A DNA stretch of 64,000 nucleotides, taken from Candidatus Manganitrophus noduliformans (GTDB taxonomy: Bacteria; Nitrospirota; Nitrospiria; SBBL01; Manganitrophaceae). The translations under genes were made by a program, and so were the position numbers. Every line of letters begins with the position of its first letter. Positions within the stretch are counted from its first letter, which is position 1. The notes beneath the pieces were generated by a model. It searched no databases and was not told the origin of the DNA. It saw only the letters and a program-made list of their open reading frames with translations. Below, piece by piece: positions 18,959 through 28,058 of the stretch. Where the stretch lies: contig NZ_VTOW01000002.1 in NCBI RefSeq assembly GCF_012184425.1, positions 930,001 through 994,000 of the forward strand, written 5' to 3'.

Positions 18959-19744
18959 ATGACGGAAATGAAACGCATTCGCGAAGTCGCCCTCCGCGCC
19001 GCCAAAAAGGCGGGACAGATTCTCAAGAAAGGACTGGAAGGAGAGGTCACGGTCTCTTATAAAGGAGACCTCAATCTGGTGACCAACATCGATCATCGCT
19101 CTGAAGAAGCGATCGTGGCGTTGGTCAACAAACAGTTCCCCGGCCATCAGGTCCTGGCGGAGGAGGGCCACGATCGAACCGAGCCCTCCCCCTTCCGATG
19201 GATTATCGATCCGTTGGATGGAACCACCAATTACTCCCATCGGTTTCCATTTTTCTGCGTTTCGATCGCGGTGGAAATACGGGGAAAAGTGCAGTTGGGC
19301 ATCGTGCTCGATCCCCTTCGGAACGAACTCTTCTTCGCCGAAAAGGGGAAGGGCGCCTTCCTCAACGAAAAACCGATCTCCGTCTCTTCGGTCACGCGCC
19401 TGAGCAAGAGTCTTCTTGTCACCGGTTTCGCCTACGATGTTCGAACCGATCCGATCAACAACTTCAATCATTTTATCAATTTCAGCATGAAGGCCCAGGG
19501 GGTCCGCAGAACCGGTTCGGCGGCGCTCGATCTCTCTTATGTCGCCTCCGGCCGGCTCGACGGCTTCTGGGAACTCAAGCTCCAGCCGTGGGATACCGCG
19601 GCCGGAAGCTTGATTCTGACCGAGGCCGGCGGGAAATTGAGCGACTTCTCCGGAAAATCCTATTCCATTTACGATTCGGAATTGCTCGCCAGCAACGGGA
19701 AAATTCATCGGGAGATGATTGATGTGTTGCAAAAGGTCGGATGA
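18959..19744 (+). CDS. Inositol-1-monophosphatase family phosphatase
   Basis: A 261-aa cytosolic Mg2+-dependent phosphatase of the SuhB/IMPase family. Metal-site motifs are complete: EEGHD (first Glu), WIIDPLDGTTNYSHRFPFF (DPLDGT) and the C-terminal LQPWDTAAGSLILTEAGG (WDxAAG). RRTGSAALDLSYVASGRLDG is the family's hydrophobic core segment. Its context is a single gene divergent from MATE. Substrates may be inositol phosphate, or fructose-1,6-bisphosphate or NADP as in some bacterial members. An alternative ATG three codons downstream exists. Confidence 0.93.
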   Translation: MTEMKRIREVALRAAKKAGQILKKGLEGEVTVSYKGDLNLVTNIDHRSEEAIVALVNKQFPGHQVLAEEGHDRTEPSPFRWIIDPLDGTTNYSHRFPFFCVSIAVEIRGKVQLGIVLDPLRNELFFAEKGKGAFLNEKPISVSSVTRLSKSLLVTGFAYDVRTDPINNFNHFINFSMKAQGVRRTGSAALDLSYVASGRLDGFWELKLQPWDTAAGSLILTEAGGKLSDFSGKSYSIYDSELLASNGKIHREMIDVLQKVG

Positions 19745-20085
19745 AGCCCCCCGCTGACCGGCAGCCGAAGAGGGGCATCCGCTCCCCCGGCCTTCTTTTA
19801 TATCCGTCTCGTCTTAGTTCAGTCCGTGAATCATCAGGGGAAGTCCGTGCAGCAGCACGCCGGGATACCAGACAGAATGACATTTTTTGTCAACTGATGG
19901 GTAATCTCGTCCTCTTTTCGGTCTTACTTTTTTCAGGGCATTCTTAAAATATTTATAACCCATTGATTTTGAATGGCATAATGAACCCTCCTTGCAATAC
20001 ATTATTGGTATAAGAATTGCTTTTTAGCCATCGACAGCCCTGTTCAGTTTTGTTCAATATATTCGAACTCTCCAGCGGGAGTCAG
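19745..20085. other. Intergenic region, no gene recognised
   Basis: No supported coding region or RNA gene. The part from about 19920 is AT-rich (TTAAAATATTTATAACCC, then GGCATAATG) and may hold the promoter of the next operon, but I see no well-spaced -35/-10 pair. No terminator hairpin with a T-run follows the inositol monophosphatase gene. Confidence 0.4.
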
Positions 20086-21300
20086 ATGAGCGATAAAGAA
20101 TCCAGGAAGAAACCCTCTTTTTTTAAACTCACCATCAATTCATTGGCGCTTTTTCTGGCCGCCCTTCGTGACCTCTTTATTTTGTGGTTCCCCCGGATCA
20201 TCGCTCGCCTCGTGATCCGCAAGGGAGATTATGCCTTCCTTATCCACCCAAGAGACCTCACCGATGTTTCGAGAAAGTATCCCTTTTCGTCTTATTTTCC
20301 ACCCCATTGGGTCGAACGCGCCACACGGATGTTGTGGCCGATCATCGGCTCCCGCATTACCGGCCTGAAGTCGGCGGACGGGGAGGATAAGACCGGATAT
20401 ATCGTCATCTGCCCGCTGACACCCGAGCAGATGCATTACAATCAGCGCCTTGCTAAAAAAAGGATTCTTCAAACGGCCCGGTTGGCGGAGAAGCTCGGCT
20501 GCGAAGTCATCGGCCTTGGCGCGCTTTCCACCTCCATGAGCATGGGGGGCGAATACCTGACCGACAAAACCGACATCGGCGTCACCACGGGACATGCCTA
20601 TACCACTTCGGTCATCCTCCAGATGCTGGATGAGGTTGCCCATGTCTTGAACATGGACCTGGAGCAAAAAACCTTGGCGATCGTCGGCGCGGCCGGCTAT
20701 ATGGGCGTCCCCTGCACGCGGATCCTTTCCGAGAAGAGGAAAATAGGAAAATTACTCCTCGTCGATCGCCCGGCGAAGCGAGTCGCGTTGGATCTTCTGC
20801 AGCAAGAAATAAAATCGGTCGCCATCGAAGTGGCCACCACCCTTCATAGTCTTCGCCAGGCCGACATCGTCATCGTCGTCACGAATTCGGTCGAGGTTCT
20901 CATCAAGCCGGAGCACTTGAAGCCCGGCGCAGTCGTACTCGACGACACGCAGCCCCGGAACACCTCCAAGGACCTCGTCTGGACAAGGCCCGACGTTCTC
21001 ATCCTGGATGTGGTTGCACAGGCTCCCGGCGTCGACACCCATTTTTCATTCGGCTTTCCGCAGTCCGACGATGTTTTCACCTGCTGCGGGGAGGTGATGA
21101 TTTTGGCCGCGCGCAATTGGAAAGGGCATTTCGCCGTCGGACAATTCGACGACCAGCTCGTCCATCAAATGACCCGATGGAGCGAAGAGATGAAATTTAA
21201 AATTGCTCCCCTCAGAAGCTTCAACGAATTGGTCTCACAGGAAAAGTTAGAGTATATCAAGACATTCCACCAGCCGATGGCCGAGCTCTTTCCCAAGTAG
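20086..21300 (+). CDS. Long-chain acyl-ACP reductase (AAR)-like oxidoreductase
   Basis: A 404-aa protein laid out like cyanobacterial fatty acyl-ACP reductase, which turns acyl-ACP into fatty aldehyde with NADPH. Matching segments are LGCEVIGLGALSTSMS, VTTGHAYTTSVI, the Rossmann loop GAAGYMG (residues 201-207), QADIVIVVTNS, and FTCCGEVMIL. In that last segment the first Cys (333) aligns with the acyl-thioester cysteine of cyanobacterial AAR. The N-terminus has an extra hydrophobic, basic stretch (LFLAALRDLFILWFPRIIARLV) that could sit on the membrane. The start at 20086 has GGGAG upstream. Twelve bp later begins a kinase gene, suggesting an operon. Alternative: another shikimate-dehydrogenase-fold reductase. 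Confidence 0.7.
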   Translation: MSDKESRKKPSFFKLTINSLALFLAALRDLFILWFPRIIARLVIRKGDYAFLIHPRDLTDVSRKYPFSSYFPPHWVERATRMLWPIIGSRITGLKSADGEDKTGYIVICPLTPEQMHYNQRLAKKRILQTARLAEKLGCEVIGLGALSTSMSMGGEYLTDKTDIGVTTGHAYTTSVILQMLDEVAHVLNMDLEQKTLAIVGAAGYMGVPCTRILSEKRKIGKLLLVDRPAKRVALDLLQQEIKSVAIEVATTLHSLRQADIVIVVTNSVEVLIKPEHLKPGAVVLDDTQPRNTSKDLVWTRPDVLILDVVAQAPGVDTHFSFGFPQSDDVFTCCGEVMILAARNWKGHFAVGQFDDQLVHQMTRWSEEMKFKIAPLRSFNELVSQEKLEYIKTFHQPMAELFPK

Positions 21301-21312
21301 AGCGGGAACAAG

Positions 21313-23514
21313 ATGGACATCCAAAATAGTCTTAGCTTTTTGGCGGGAATCACCAACCTGGCGCTGGGTTTTGTCGTTTGGTCCCGGGGCCGCAAGAACA
21401 CCCTGAACGCGCTGTACAGTCTGGTGGCGTTGAGCGTCGCTTCCTGGTGCTTCTCGGTGATTCCCTTCCGTTCCGCCGTCGATCCGGCCGCATCACTCCT
21501 CTGGTCTAAGATTTTATACATCAGCCCGATTTCCATCGTGACCTCCTTCTTGTTCTTCAATTTCACCTTCCTTTGTCAGGAGCGCTCTTCTCGATTCTCC
21601 TATCTGCTCCCCCTTGCACCCGCATTGGGGATTCTGGGGCTTACCCTGTGGCCGGAGATGGTTATCCAGGCGGTGCTCCACACCTCCTCCGGCGAAAAGC
21701 AAATTGTTTTCGGACCCGCTTATCCGATTTATTTCATCTTTATCATCGCCTATTTCTGCTGGTCCTTCATTATTCTCAGCAAGGAATATTTCAACGCCTC
21801 CGGAATCGGCCGGATGCAGATCCGCTACGTCTTTTTCGGCACCTTCATCTCGGCCAATCTCGGGATGATCACCAATTTAATCCTGCCGACCCTCGGCATT
21901 TTCTCGCTCAACTGGCTCGGCCAGATTTTAACCATCATCATGAGCAGTTTCATCGCCTATGCCATCGTTCGCTACCGCCTGCTGGACATCAAGATCATCC
22001 TAAAGCGGACCCTCGTTTATTCCATGCTCTTGATCATCACCTTTTCCGTCTATGTCTTCATGATCCTTTTCTCCCAGAATACCTTGGGGGACAAATCCGA
22101 GCCGACCTTCCGGATGTTCCTCTCCGCCCTTCTGGTGGCCGTCGGTTTCGAGCCGTTGAAGCGTTTCTTTCAGCGGGCGACCGATCGGATTTTTTTCAAA
22201 GGAGAATACGACCAGAAACTCCTCCTCTCCCGGCTTTCCACCATGATGCGCAACACGATCAACCTCGAAAAGCTTTGCAAAGATCTCACCTACACGTTGA
22301 TGACCAAATTGACGGCGAAGAAGATGGCGATTCTCCTGGTGGAAGAGGAATCCCCTTTTGTCATTATCGGCGCCCAAGAGGGTTTTAATGAACCCACCCT
22401 TGCGCTTTCCTCCAATAATCCTCTGATCGAATATTTCAATATTCAAGGGATTCAGAAAGAACTTCTGGTGTATAATGAGATCGCAAAACAGTCCGAAGAA
22501 GATCCCAGCGATCGTGATTTGACCGTGCTGATCCGGGAGATGGAGAAGCTGAGCGTCACGCTGGTCGGCCCCATCTATATCAAGGGACGCCTCACCGGGC
22601 TTTTCTTTCTCGACGACAAACGATCGGAAGACATTTATACGGAAGATGAGTTCTCGATGCTGGAGATCATTTTTTCACAGGCCGGCACCTCCATCGAGAA
22701 CGCGCGGCTTTATAAACGGGTCCAGGAACAGATGGAAGAGCTGAAAAAGAACCAAAGCGAACAGCTGATGCAGTCGGCCAAGCTCGCTTCCGTCGGAGAA
22801 CTGGCGGTCAGCGTCGCCCACGAGATCAACAATCCGCTCACGGGCATCCTCGGCTTTACCAGCCTCCTCCTCTCCGAAATGCCCCCCGATGACCCTCGGA
22901 CGAAAGATCTGAAAGTGATCGAGAGCGAGGCGTTGCGCTCCCGGCAGATCGTCCGCAATCTGCTCGATTTTTCCCGCTCTCACGGCTCCAAAAAAGAGCC
23001 GATCGACATCAACGGCGTCATCCGAAATACGCTCACCCTGATTCAATATCAAGCAAAAACTTCCAACATCAATATCGTCGAGAAGTTTGCAAAGGATCTC
23101 CCCCTCGTCCAGGCCGACGCCGATCAACTCAAGCAGGTCTTCATCAATTTGATTAAAAATGCGTTTGATGCGATGCCCAAAGGGGGGATGCTGACGATCG
23201 AGACAACGACCCTCCCGGAAAAACCGCTCATGCTGAACGGAACTTCCCTCCATGAGAGTCCGTCCGAAGAGATGGTCATGATCCAATTCAAAGATTCCGG
23301 CATGGGGATCCATCCGGATCATCTTCAAAACATTTTCGATCCGTTCTTTACCACGAAAGGCCGGCAGATGGGGACCGGTCTCGGCCTCTCCATCAGCTAC
23401 AATATTATCGAGAAACACGGCGGGAGGATGGAAGTCGAAAGCGAGCTTGGAAAAGGGAGCAATTTCATGATCAAGCTCCCCGCCCTCTCGCATCAGGGGA
23501 GCCGAAATGTCTAA
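21313..23514 (+). CDS. 7TM sensor histidine kinase with GAF domain
   Basis: A 733-aa kinase. The N-terminal ~240 residues form about seven hydrophobic helices of the HisKA_7TM type (FLAGITNLALGFVVWSRG opening, ending SSFIAYAIVRYRLLDIKI). A GAF domain (~residues 310-465) follows, then a coiled coil (VQEQMEELKKNQSEQLM), a HisKA domain with His503 in SVAHEINNPLTGI, and HATPase motifs NLIKNAFDAMPKGG, DSGMGI and GTGLGLS. It overlaps by 8 nt the next gene, a REC-GAF-HD-GYP regulator, and follows the AAR-like gene. It likely phosphorylates that regulator. The 7TM and GAF input ligands are unknown. Confidence 0.93.
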   Translation: MDIQNSLSFLAGITNLALGFVVWSRGRKNTLNALYSLVALSVASWCFSVIPFRSAVDPAASLLWSKILYISPISIVTSFLFFNFTFLCQERSSRFSYLLPLAPALGILGLTLWPEMVIQAVLHTSSGEKQIVFGPAYPIYFIFIIAYFCWSFIILSKEYFNASGIGRMQIRYVFFGTFISANLGMITNLILPTLGIFSLNWLGQILTIIMSSFIAYAIVRYRLLDIKIILKRTLVYSMLLIITFSVYVFMILFSQNTLGDKSEPTFRMFLSALLVAVGFEPLKRFFQRATDRIFFKGEYDQKLLLSRLSTMMRNTINLEKLCKDLTYTLMTKLTAKKMAILLVEEESPFVIIGAQEGFNEPTLALSSNNPLIEYFNIQGIQKELLVYNEIAKQSEEDPSDRDLTVLIREMEKLSVTLVGPIYIKGRLTGLFFLDDKRSEDIYTEDEFSMLEIIFSQAGTSIENARLYKRVQEQMEELKKNQSEQLMQSAKLASVGELAVSVAHEINNPLTGILGFTSLLLSEMPPDDPRTKDLKVIESEALRSRQIVRNLLDFSRSHGSKKEPIDINGVIRNTLTLIQYQAKTSNINIVEKFAKDLPLVQADADQLKQVFINLIKNAFDAMPKGGMLTIETTTLPEKPLMLNGTSLHESPSEEMVMIQFKDSGMGIHPDHLQNIFDPFFTTKGRQMGTGLGLSISYNIIEKHGGRMEVESELGKGSNFMIKLPALSHQGSRNV

Positions 23515-24994
23515 AGAGCGGATCTTGGTGGTCGACGACGAGAGGACCATCCTGGAGCTGGGCCAACGATTTCTCTCCTCTGAAGGATTCAATGTTGAAA
23601 CCGCCTCTCAAGGGATGCAGGCGATGAAGCTTTTAGAGCAAGGCCCTTATGAAATCCTCCTCACCGATATCCGAATGCCTGGGATGAGCGGCCTGGAACT
23701 GATGAAGATGGCCCGATCGGTCCGGCCCGAAATCATCATGGTCGTGATCACCGGCCACGGAACGATCACCACCGCCATCGAATCGCTCAAAATGGGCGCC
23801 ATGGGATTTATCCTTAAACCGTTCACGCGCCAGGAGCTCCTCTCCGCCATCCACAACGCCCTCGACAAATACCGGTTGCGGCAGGAAAACGTCCGGATGA
23901 AATCGCTCATGCCGCTCTTTCAGGTCAACCAACAGTTGATGATGCAGACCGATCTCACCCATCTGATGCGCCTGATCGTCGATTTGGTGAAAACGGAACT
24001 CAAAGTGGACCGTGCCAGCATCATGCTTCTGAACGAAAAAACCGGCGAACTCGTCGTGAAAGCCACCACCGGCTTCGAGAATTTGGATGAAAACAAGCTA
24101 AAAAAACATGTGGGAGAAGGAATCGCCGGATTGGCCGTGGAGAAGAAGCAGCCGATTTTGGTGCAAGGAGGGATCGAAGAAAACCCGGATCTGAAGGGTC
24201 TCCTCGACGATGAAAAGGTCGCGTCCGGACTGGCGGTTCCGATCATGATTCGAAAGAAGGTGATCGGCGTTCTGAATCTTTCGAAATTCAACCGCGGCCA
24301 GCCGTTGGGGGAGAGCGATCTGGGGCTGATCTCGATCTTTTGCGGACAGATTGCGGTCGCGATCGAAAATGCGCGCCTCTACCGCGACATTCGGAACAGC
24401 TATCTTCGAACGCTGCAGGCCCTCGTCGCCGCCATCGAGATCAAAGACCAATTCAGCAAAGGCCATTCCTCCGGAGTGGCGCAATATGCGGGGATCATCG
24501 GGAAAGCACTGCAACTCTCAAAGGGACGGATGCAAGACTTGATCATTGCCGCGATCCTGCACGATATCGGCAAAATCGGCAGCAGCGACGACATCCTTAA
24601 AAAGGGAAGCAAGCTCTCCGAAGACGAATTCGAATTGATGAAGTCGCATCCCGGCAACGCCGTCAAAATCTTGGAGACGATCGGCCTCTCCCAGGAAATT
24701 CTCTCCTCGATCCTCCATCACCACGAATGGTGGGACGGAAGCGGATATCCGAAGGGTCTCTCCAAAGAAGAGATTCCGCTCTTCTCTCGGATCATTGCCA
24801 TCGCCGATACGATCGACGCCATGACGACTCCCCGCCCCTATCAACAAGAGGTCACGCTGGCCGAAGCGCGGGATGAAATCCGGCGGTTCAAGGGAAGCCA
24901 ATTTGATCCGAAGCTGGTAGACATTTTCCTGGGGATCGAAGAAAAAACCCTCCTCAATTCAGAATCCTCCGACCTGGATGCGCTTTCAGGATAA
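23507..24994 (+). CDS. Response regulator: REC, GAF and HD-GYP phosphodiesterase
   Basis: A 495-aa regulator: receiver (Asp54 in LLTDIRMPG), GAF (~residues 145-295) and HD-GYP (~300-480). Catalytic motifs are intact: ILHDIGKIG with downstream DDILKKGSKLSEDE, and HHEWWDGSGYPKGL, which holds the GYP signature. It should hydrolyse cyclic di-GMP (or a related cyclic dinucleotide), controlled by phosphorylation from the overlapping kinase and by the GAF ligand. It ends the AAR-kinase-regulator operon and converges on the M50 protease gene, leaving 48 bp. Confidence 0.95.
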   Translation: MSKERILVVDDERTILELGQRFLSSEGFNVETASQGMQAMKLLEQGPYEILLTDIRMPGMSGLELMKMARSVRPEIIMVVITGHGTITTAIESLKMGAMGFILKPFTRQELLSAIHNALDKYRLRQENVRMKSLMPLFQVNQQLMMQTDLTHLMRLIVDLVKTELKVDRASIMLLNEKTGELVVKATTGFENLDENKLKKHVGEGIAGLAVEKKQPILVQGGIEENPDLKGLLDDEKVASGLAVPIMIRKKVIGVLNLSKFNRGQPLGESDLGLISIFCGQIAVAIENARLYRDIRNSYLRTLQALVAAIEIKDQFSKGHSSGVAQYAGIIGKALQLSKGRMQDLIIAAILHDIGKIGSSDDILKKGSKLSEDEFELMKSHPGNAVKILETIGLSQEILSSILHHHEWWDGSGYPKGLSKEEIPLFSRIIAIADTIDAMTTPRPYQQEVTLAEARDEIRRFKGSQFDPKLVDIFLGIEEKTLLNSESSDLDALSG

Positions 24995-25042
24995 CCCCGG
25001 GGTTCTATCGCCCCAAAAGCCCCCGGAACGCGCGCCAATCGT

Positions 25043-26005
25043 CTAGATCTTGAACGGAACCGGCATGAAGGTCACGATGAAGAGAACGATCGATCCCCAC
25101 CCGATCAATTGATGCTTCAAATCGAGCGGCACATCTTCGTCGATCGTCGGCGGATGGTGAAGCCCCAGGAACGAGATTAAGATCGCCCAGATATACCAGC
25201 CTGGCCATCCGATCACCCCCAGGATAATCAGGGTCACCACCATCCCGATCGAGAGGAACCGCTGCTTGCGTCCGAGCAGGGCGTAAGCGATATGCCCCCC
25301 GTCGAGTTGACCGATCGGAAGGAGGTTCATGGAGGTCACAAACAAGCCGAACCATCCGGCAAATGCGACGGAACTAAGCGCCACATCATAACCGGCCGGA
25401 GGAACCTTCCCGAGGAAATGGGCCAAGAAGGTGAACATCAGCGGATCGCCCAGGCGAAGCAAGGCGTTTCCCTCTTGAATCTCCACAATTTTCGATGAGT
25501 AAAGCCCCACCCCCACGGCGAAGATGGAGACAACGAATCCGGCGATCGGCCCGGCGGCGCCGATGTCGAGGAGGGCGTTCTTTCGGAGAATGGGGGATCT
25601 CATCCGGATAAACGCGCCGAACGTTCCGATGCCGAAGGGCGCCCAGGGACCCGGAATAAAATAGGGGAGGGTCGTTTTGACCCCGTAATACTTTGACGTC
25701 ACGTAGTGACCCATCTCATGAACAAAAAGGATCGACATCAACGTGAACGAGAAGGGAATCCCCTTTACCAGGTCGGCGGGACGGCGAAAGGGCTCTCCCC
25801 CCTCCTGGTAGCTTCCCGCCAGAAGGGTGGTAAAAATGGTGATGAGAAAGAGGATAGCAGGAACGGCAAACCGGGTCTTTTCCTCTTCCCCTGCCGCGGC
25901 CCAGCTCTCCTCCTGCATCGGAGGAGCCATCCCGTTTCCGATGGGACCGCCGTGGAAAACCTCTTTTACTTCAGGAATCTTCGGTCCTTCGCTCTCACGC
26001 TCCAT
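25043..26005 (-). CDS. Site-2-protease-like M50 zinc metallopeptidase
   Basis: A 320-aa intramembrane protease. Zinc ligands are HEMGH in LFVHEMGHYVTSKYYG and the Asp in NLLPIGQLDGGHIAYALLG, both within hydrophobic helices; six or more helices are visible. The N-terminal ~50 residues are hydrophilic (VFHGGPIGNGMAPPMQEE). No PDZ domain is seen. The ATG at 26005 with GAGG 9 nt upstream is preferred over the in-frame ATG at 26035. This overlaps the small upstream gene by 11 nt, so the two appear coupled. The substrate is unknown, possibly an anti-sigma factor or other membrane regulator. Confidence 0.88.
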   Translation of the reverse strand: MERESEGPKIPEVKEVFHGGPIGNGMAPPMQEESWAAAGEEEKTRFAVPAILFLITIFTTLLAGSYQEGGEPFRRPADLVKGIPFSFTLMSILFVHEMGHYVTSKYYGVKTTLPYFIPGPWAPFGIGTFGAFIRMRSPILRKNALLDIGAAGPIAGFVVSIFAVGVGLYSSKIVEIQEGNALLRLGDPLMFTFLAHFLGKVPPAGYDVALSSVAFAGWFGLFVTSMNLLPIGQLDGGHIAYALLGRKQRFLSIGMVVTLIILGVIGWPGWYIWAILISFLGLHHPPTIDEDVPLDLKHQLIGWGSIVLFIVTFMPVPFKI

Positions 26006-26177
26006 TTCCGCTCGCCTCTCGAACGTCGGTGACATCTTCCATCGGCAGGGTGACCCAGTCGTTCAGCGTTTGAAGATAGACTTCACTTTCGCTTGCGCCG
26101 ACCAATGTCCCCCTATAAACGATCCCTTGATAAACGACTTCGACCTGTTTTCCCTGAAGCCTTTGCAATTGATCCAC
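25995..26177 (-). CDS. Small conserved-looking protein upstream of M50 protease
   Basis: A 60-aa protein with GTG start and a strong AAAGGAG 8 nt upstream. The sequence (LQGKQVEVVYQGIVYRGTLVGASESEVYLQTLNDWVTLPM) reads as a small five-strand barrel resembling Sm/SH3-type folds. That is pattern inference, not a database match. It overlaps the protease gene and shares a strong promoter with it. Confidence 0.7.
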   Translation of the reverse strand: MDQLQRLQGKQVEVVYQGIVYRGTLVGASESEVYLQTLNDWVTLPMEDVTDVREASGNGA

Positions 26178-26482
26178 CGGGGCGACTCCTTTGGCACACC
26201 GATTCTTGTGACTAATTATAATCTTCTCTTCATTCCGCTGGCAAGTTGTATTTCAGAAACGTTGTATCGCATTTTCCCGGAAAACGATGAACCTGGCAGG
26301 CGCCGGTCAAAAAACCCTCTTAACGGAAAAAATCCAAGCCATCCCGATAAGAGCTTCTTCATCATCGCCTCAGTTTACCAGATGAAATCTCAACTTGCCA
26401 CCTGCAGACGGAAATTGCCTCTGAATGGAGTGGGAGAAAAAGAAAGAAGCCTCGGATCGGCAGTGCTCGGGGGTGAGAAAGA
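26178..26482. other. Intergenic region with promoter
   Basis: No gene seen. It carries the minus-strand promoter at 26215-26244. The remainder shows no hairpin with T-run and no recognisable repeat. Confidence 0.5.
26215..26244 (-). promoter_or_regulatory. Strong sigma-70 promoter for small protein plus M50 protease
   Basis: On the minus strand: TTGCCA (26239-26244), an 18-nt spacer and a perfect TATAAT (26215-26220). Transcription would start near 26208, about 30 nt before the GTG start at 26177. Confidence 0.65.
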
Positions 26483-26794
26483 CTAAGTCCGGGACGGGGC
26501 GGAGAGGGCGGCGTTCCTTCTCTTTGCGGATCGATCCGCATCATAAATGGAAACTGCCCAGAAGGCGCCGAGCAGGAGGAGTCGCACGAAGAGATTCCAG
26601 CTCATCGGCACTTTCATCCGCAAAATATCAAGATAACTTTCGGGGAGAAGCAAACCGTTCAAGAAGAAAAATGAAACGAAGAAGGCGATCCCCTTCCCCC
26701 AATCCTCATTGTAAAACTGCCCCAGCCCCGGGTGAATCCCGGAGAGAATAAAAGCGATCTGATTTGATTTTCGTTTGTCCGACATATCGGCCAC
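26483..26794 (-). CDS. Small membrane protein (TM2/DUF5683-like)
   Basis: A 103-aa membrane protein. AFILSGIHPGLGQFYNEDWGKGIAFF resembles the glycine-rich 'PGLGQxYnG' helical hairpin of small inner-membrane proteins, followed by two further hydrophobic helices (FFLNGLLLPE and NLFVRLLLLGAFWAVSIYDA) and a basic tail. The GTG at 26794 has GGGAG 7 nt upstream; the ATG at 26785 is an alternative start. The role is unknown. Confidence 0.75.
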   Translation of the reverse strand: MADMSDKRKSNQIAFILSGIHPGLGQFYNEDWGKGIAFFVSFFFLNGLLLPESYLDILRMKVPMSWNLFVRLLLLGAFWAVSIYDADRSAKRRNAALSAPSRT

Positions 26795-27069
26795 GGAGAG
26801 GCTCCCGTTTTAATCAAAAAGGATTTTTTGATCATAATGAGAAAAAGCCCTCCATGTCAACCTCCTTCGATAGAAATTGAGAAGGGCGATTCGAGCGATC
26901 GCTCGGGATCGACCACGGAGAAAAAAGGAAAAGCGCCGACCCATCCCAATTACCTAGGAGAATCATGGAAGGCGATTTGACGGATTACAGGGTTTTTGAT
27001 ACGCTTCCTCTTCGGCTGCCGGAAACGAACGCTTCTCCCCTCTTTCCGGCGGAGAAAGGAAGCCGCTTT

Positions 27070-27882
27070 ATGACGATGCAAACCGTTATCGGAAGATTTT
27101 TCCTCTTTTTTTCTCTCTTGCTCCTCCCCACCCCGCTCCTGACCGCTCAGGAGGCCCCACCCAAACAAGGACCCACCGCCGAAGCGATCCTCAAGGCGGC
27201 TCACAAGCGGATGTATGGGATCAAGGATCAGACCTCGCAGGTGACCTTCCGGATCGTCGATACCGACGGAACCGAGAAGAAAACAATCTTTCGGCTCTAC
27301 TGGAAGAATTACGCCGGCCAGGAGAATCTCCACAGCAAGACGCTCCTCGTCACTGAATCGCCGGTCAGCGACAAAGGGATCAAGTTCCTTCTCTGGGAAC
27401 GGGCCCAAGAAAACCAGGCCGACCTCTGGCTCTATCTCCCGGAACTGCGCCAGGTCCGGCGTCTTCAACCGGGACGGCACAAACACGACAACGAGCCCGA
27501 TTCCGATCTTCTTTTTGAAGACATGCACCAGCGTCCTGTCGAATGGGATGCGCACCAACTTCTTCCCGAAAGCGAAGTCCGCGGCGAGCCCTGTTACGTG
27601 GTTGAGAGCAAGCTCAAGGATCACCATCTCTATGGGAAAAAGATTCTCCACCTCTCCAAAAACGAGGGAACCCTTCGAAAGGTCGATTACTTTTCCGACG
27701 ATGGAACCCTGCTGAAGACGCAATGGATCGACTGGCAACAGGTGGATAAATCATATGTATGGAAGGGCTCTCAGGTCGTCAACGCGGAATCTTCCAGAAA
27801 GACTTTCGTCGAGGTGAGCGACGTGAAGATCAACATCGGCCTGCAAGACGACCAGTTCTCCGAAAGAGCCCTCCGGAGATAA
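27070..27882 (+). CDS. Outer-membrane lipoprotein-sorting-like protein (LolA-like)
   Basis: A 270-aa secreted protein. A signal peptide (FFLFFSLLLLPTPLLTAQ) precedes the mature part, which matches the LolA-like family often annotated 'outer membrane lipoprotein-sorting protein': ILKAAHKRMYGIKDQTSQVTFRI, LLWERAQENQADLWLYLPELRQVRRL, and a C-terminal EVSDVKINIGLQDDQFSERALRR. The start at 27070 is chosen for AAAGGAAG 7 nt upstream and for the signal peptide; an earlier in-frame ATG at 26965 would precede it. It lies upstream of the TolC/MFP/ABC exporter genes, which often travel with such proteins. It may carry lipid or lipoprotein across the periplasm. Confidence 0.87.
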   Translation: MTMQTVIGRFFLFFSLLLLPTPLLTAQEAPPKQGPTAEAILKAAHKRMYGIKDQTSQVTFRIVDTDGTEKKTIFRLYWKNYAGQENLHSKTLLVTESPVSDKGIKFLLWERAQENQADLWLYLPELRQVRRLQPGRHKHDNEPDSDLLFEDMHQRPVEWDAHQLLPESEVRGEPCYVVESKLKDHHLYGKKILHLSKNEGTLRKVDYFSDDGTLLKTQWIDWQQVDKSYVWKGSQVVNAESSRKTFVEVSDVKINIGLQDDQFSERALRR

Positions 27883-27914
27883 AGCCTTCTCTTCCGAATA
27901 CGACGCCGTGACGT

Positions 27915-27978
27915 GTAGGGGCGAGGCGGCGACTCGCCCTGTCCGCAAAAGAAGGGCGACCCAACGGGTCGCCCCTAC
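27915..27978. repeat. GTAGGGGCG...CGCCCCTAC palindromic element, copy 1
   Basis: A 64-bp intergenic element bounded by GTAGGGGCGA and TCGCCCCTAC. The inside holds two further hairpins (GGCGGCGACTCGCC and GGGCGACCCAACGGGTCGCCC). It lies between the LolA-like gene and the TolC promoter and could act as a terminator-like structure on either strand. Related copies are at 33018-33085 and 42149-42227. Confidence 0.75.
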
Positions 27979-28018
27979 GCCATCAAAAATTTCAAATGAG
28001 CACATCCTCCTTCGCTCG

Positions 28019-28047
28019 TTGAATTTTCATCCTGCATTTGTTATCTT
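28019..28047 (+). promoter_or_regulatory. Promoter of the TolC/membrane-fusion operon
   Basis: TTGAAT (28019-28024), a 17-nt spacer and TATCTT (28042-28047). The segment TTGAATTTTCATCCT..TTTGTTAT is almost the same as the promoter at 32273-32301 ahead of the ABC genes. The leader before the ATG at 28059 would be only ~5 nt. Confidence 0.55.
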
Positions 28048-28058
28048 AAGATCCACTT

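Noticed and set aside
21313-23514. PrsK-type (exosortase/PEP-CTERM) kinase
   Set aside because: Domain order is similar (membrane, GAF, kinase), but its partner is an HD-GYP regulator, not a sigma-54 activator, and no exosortase or PEP-CTERM gene is present.
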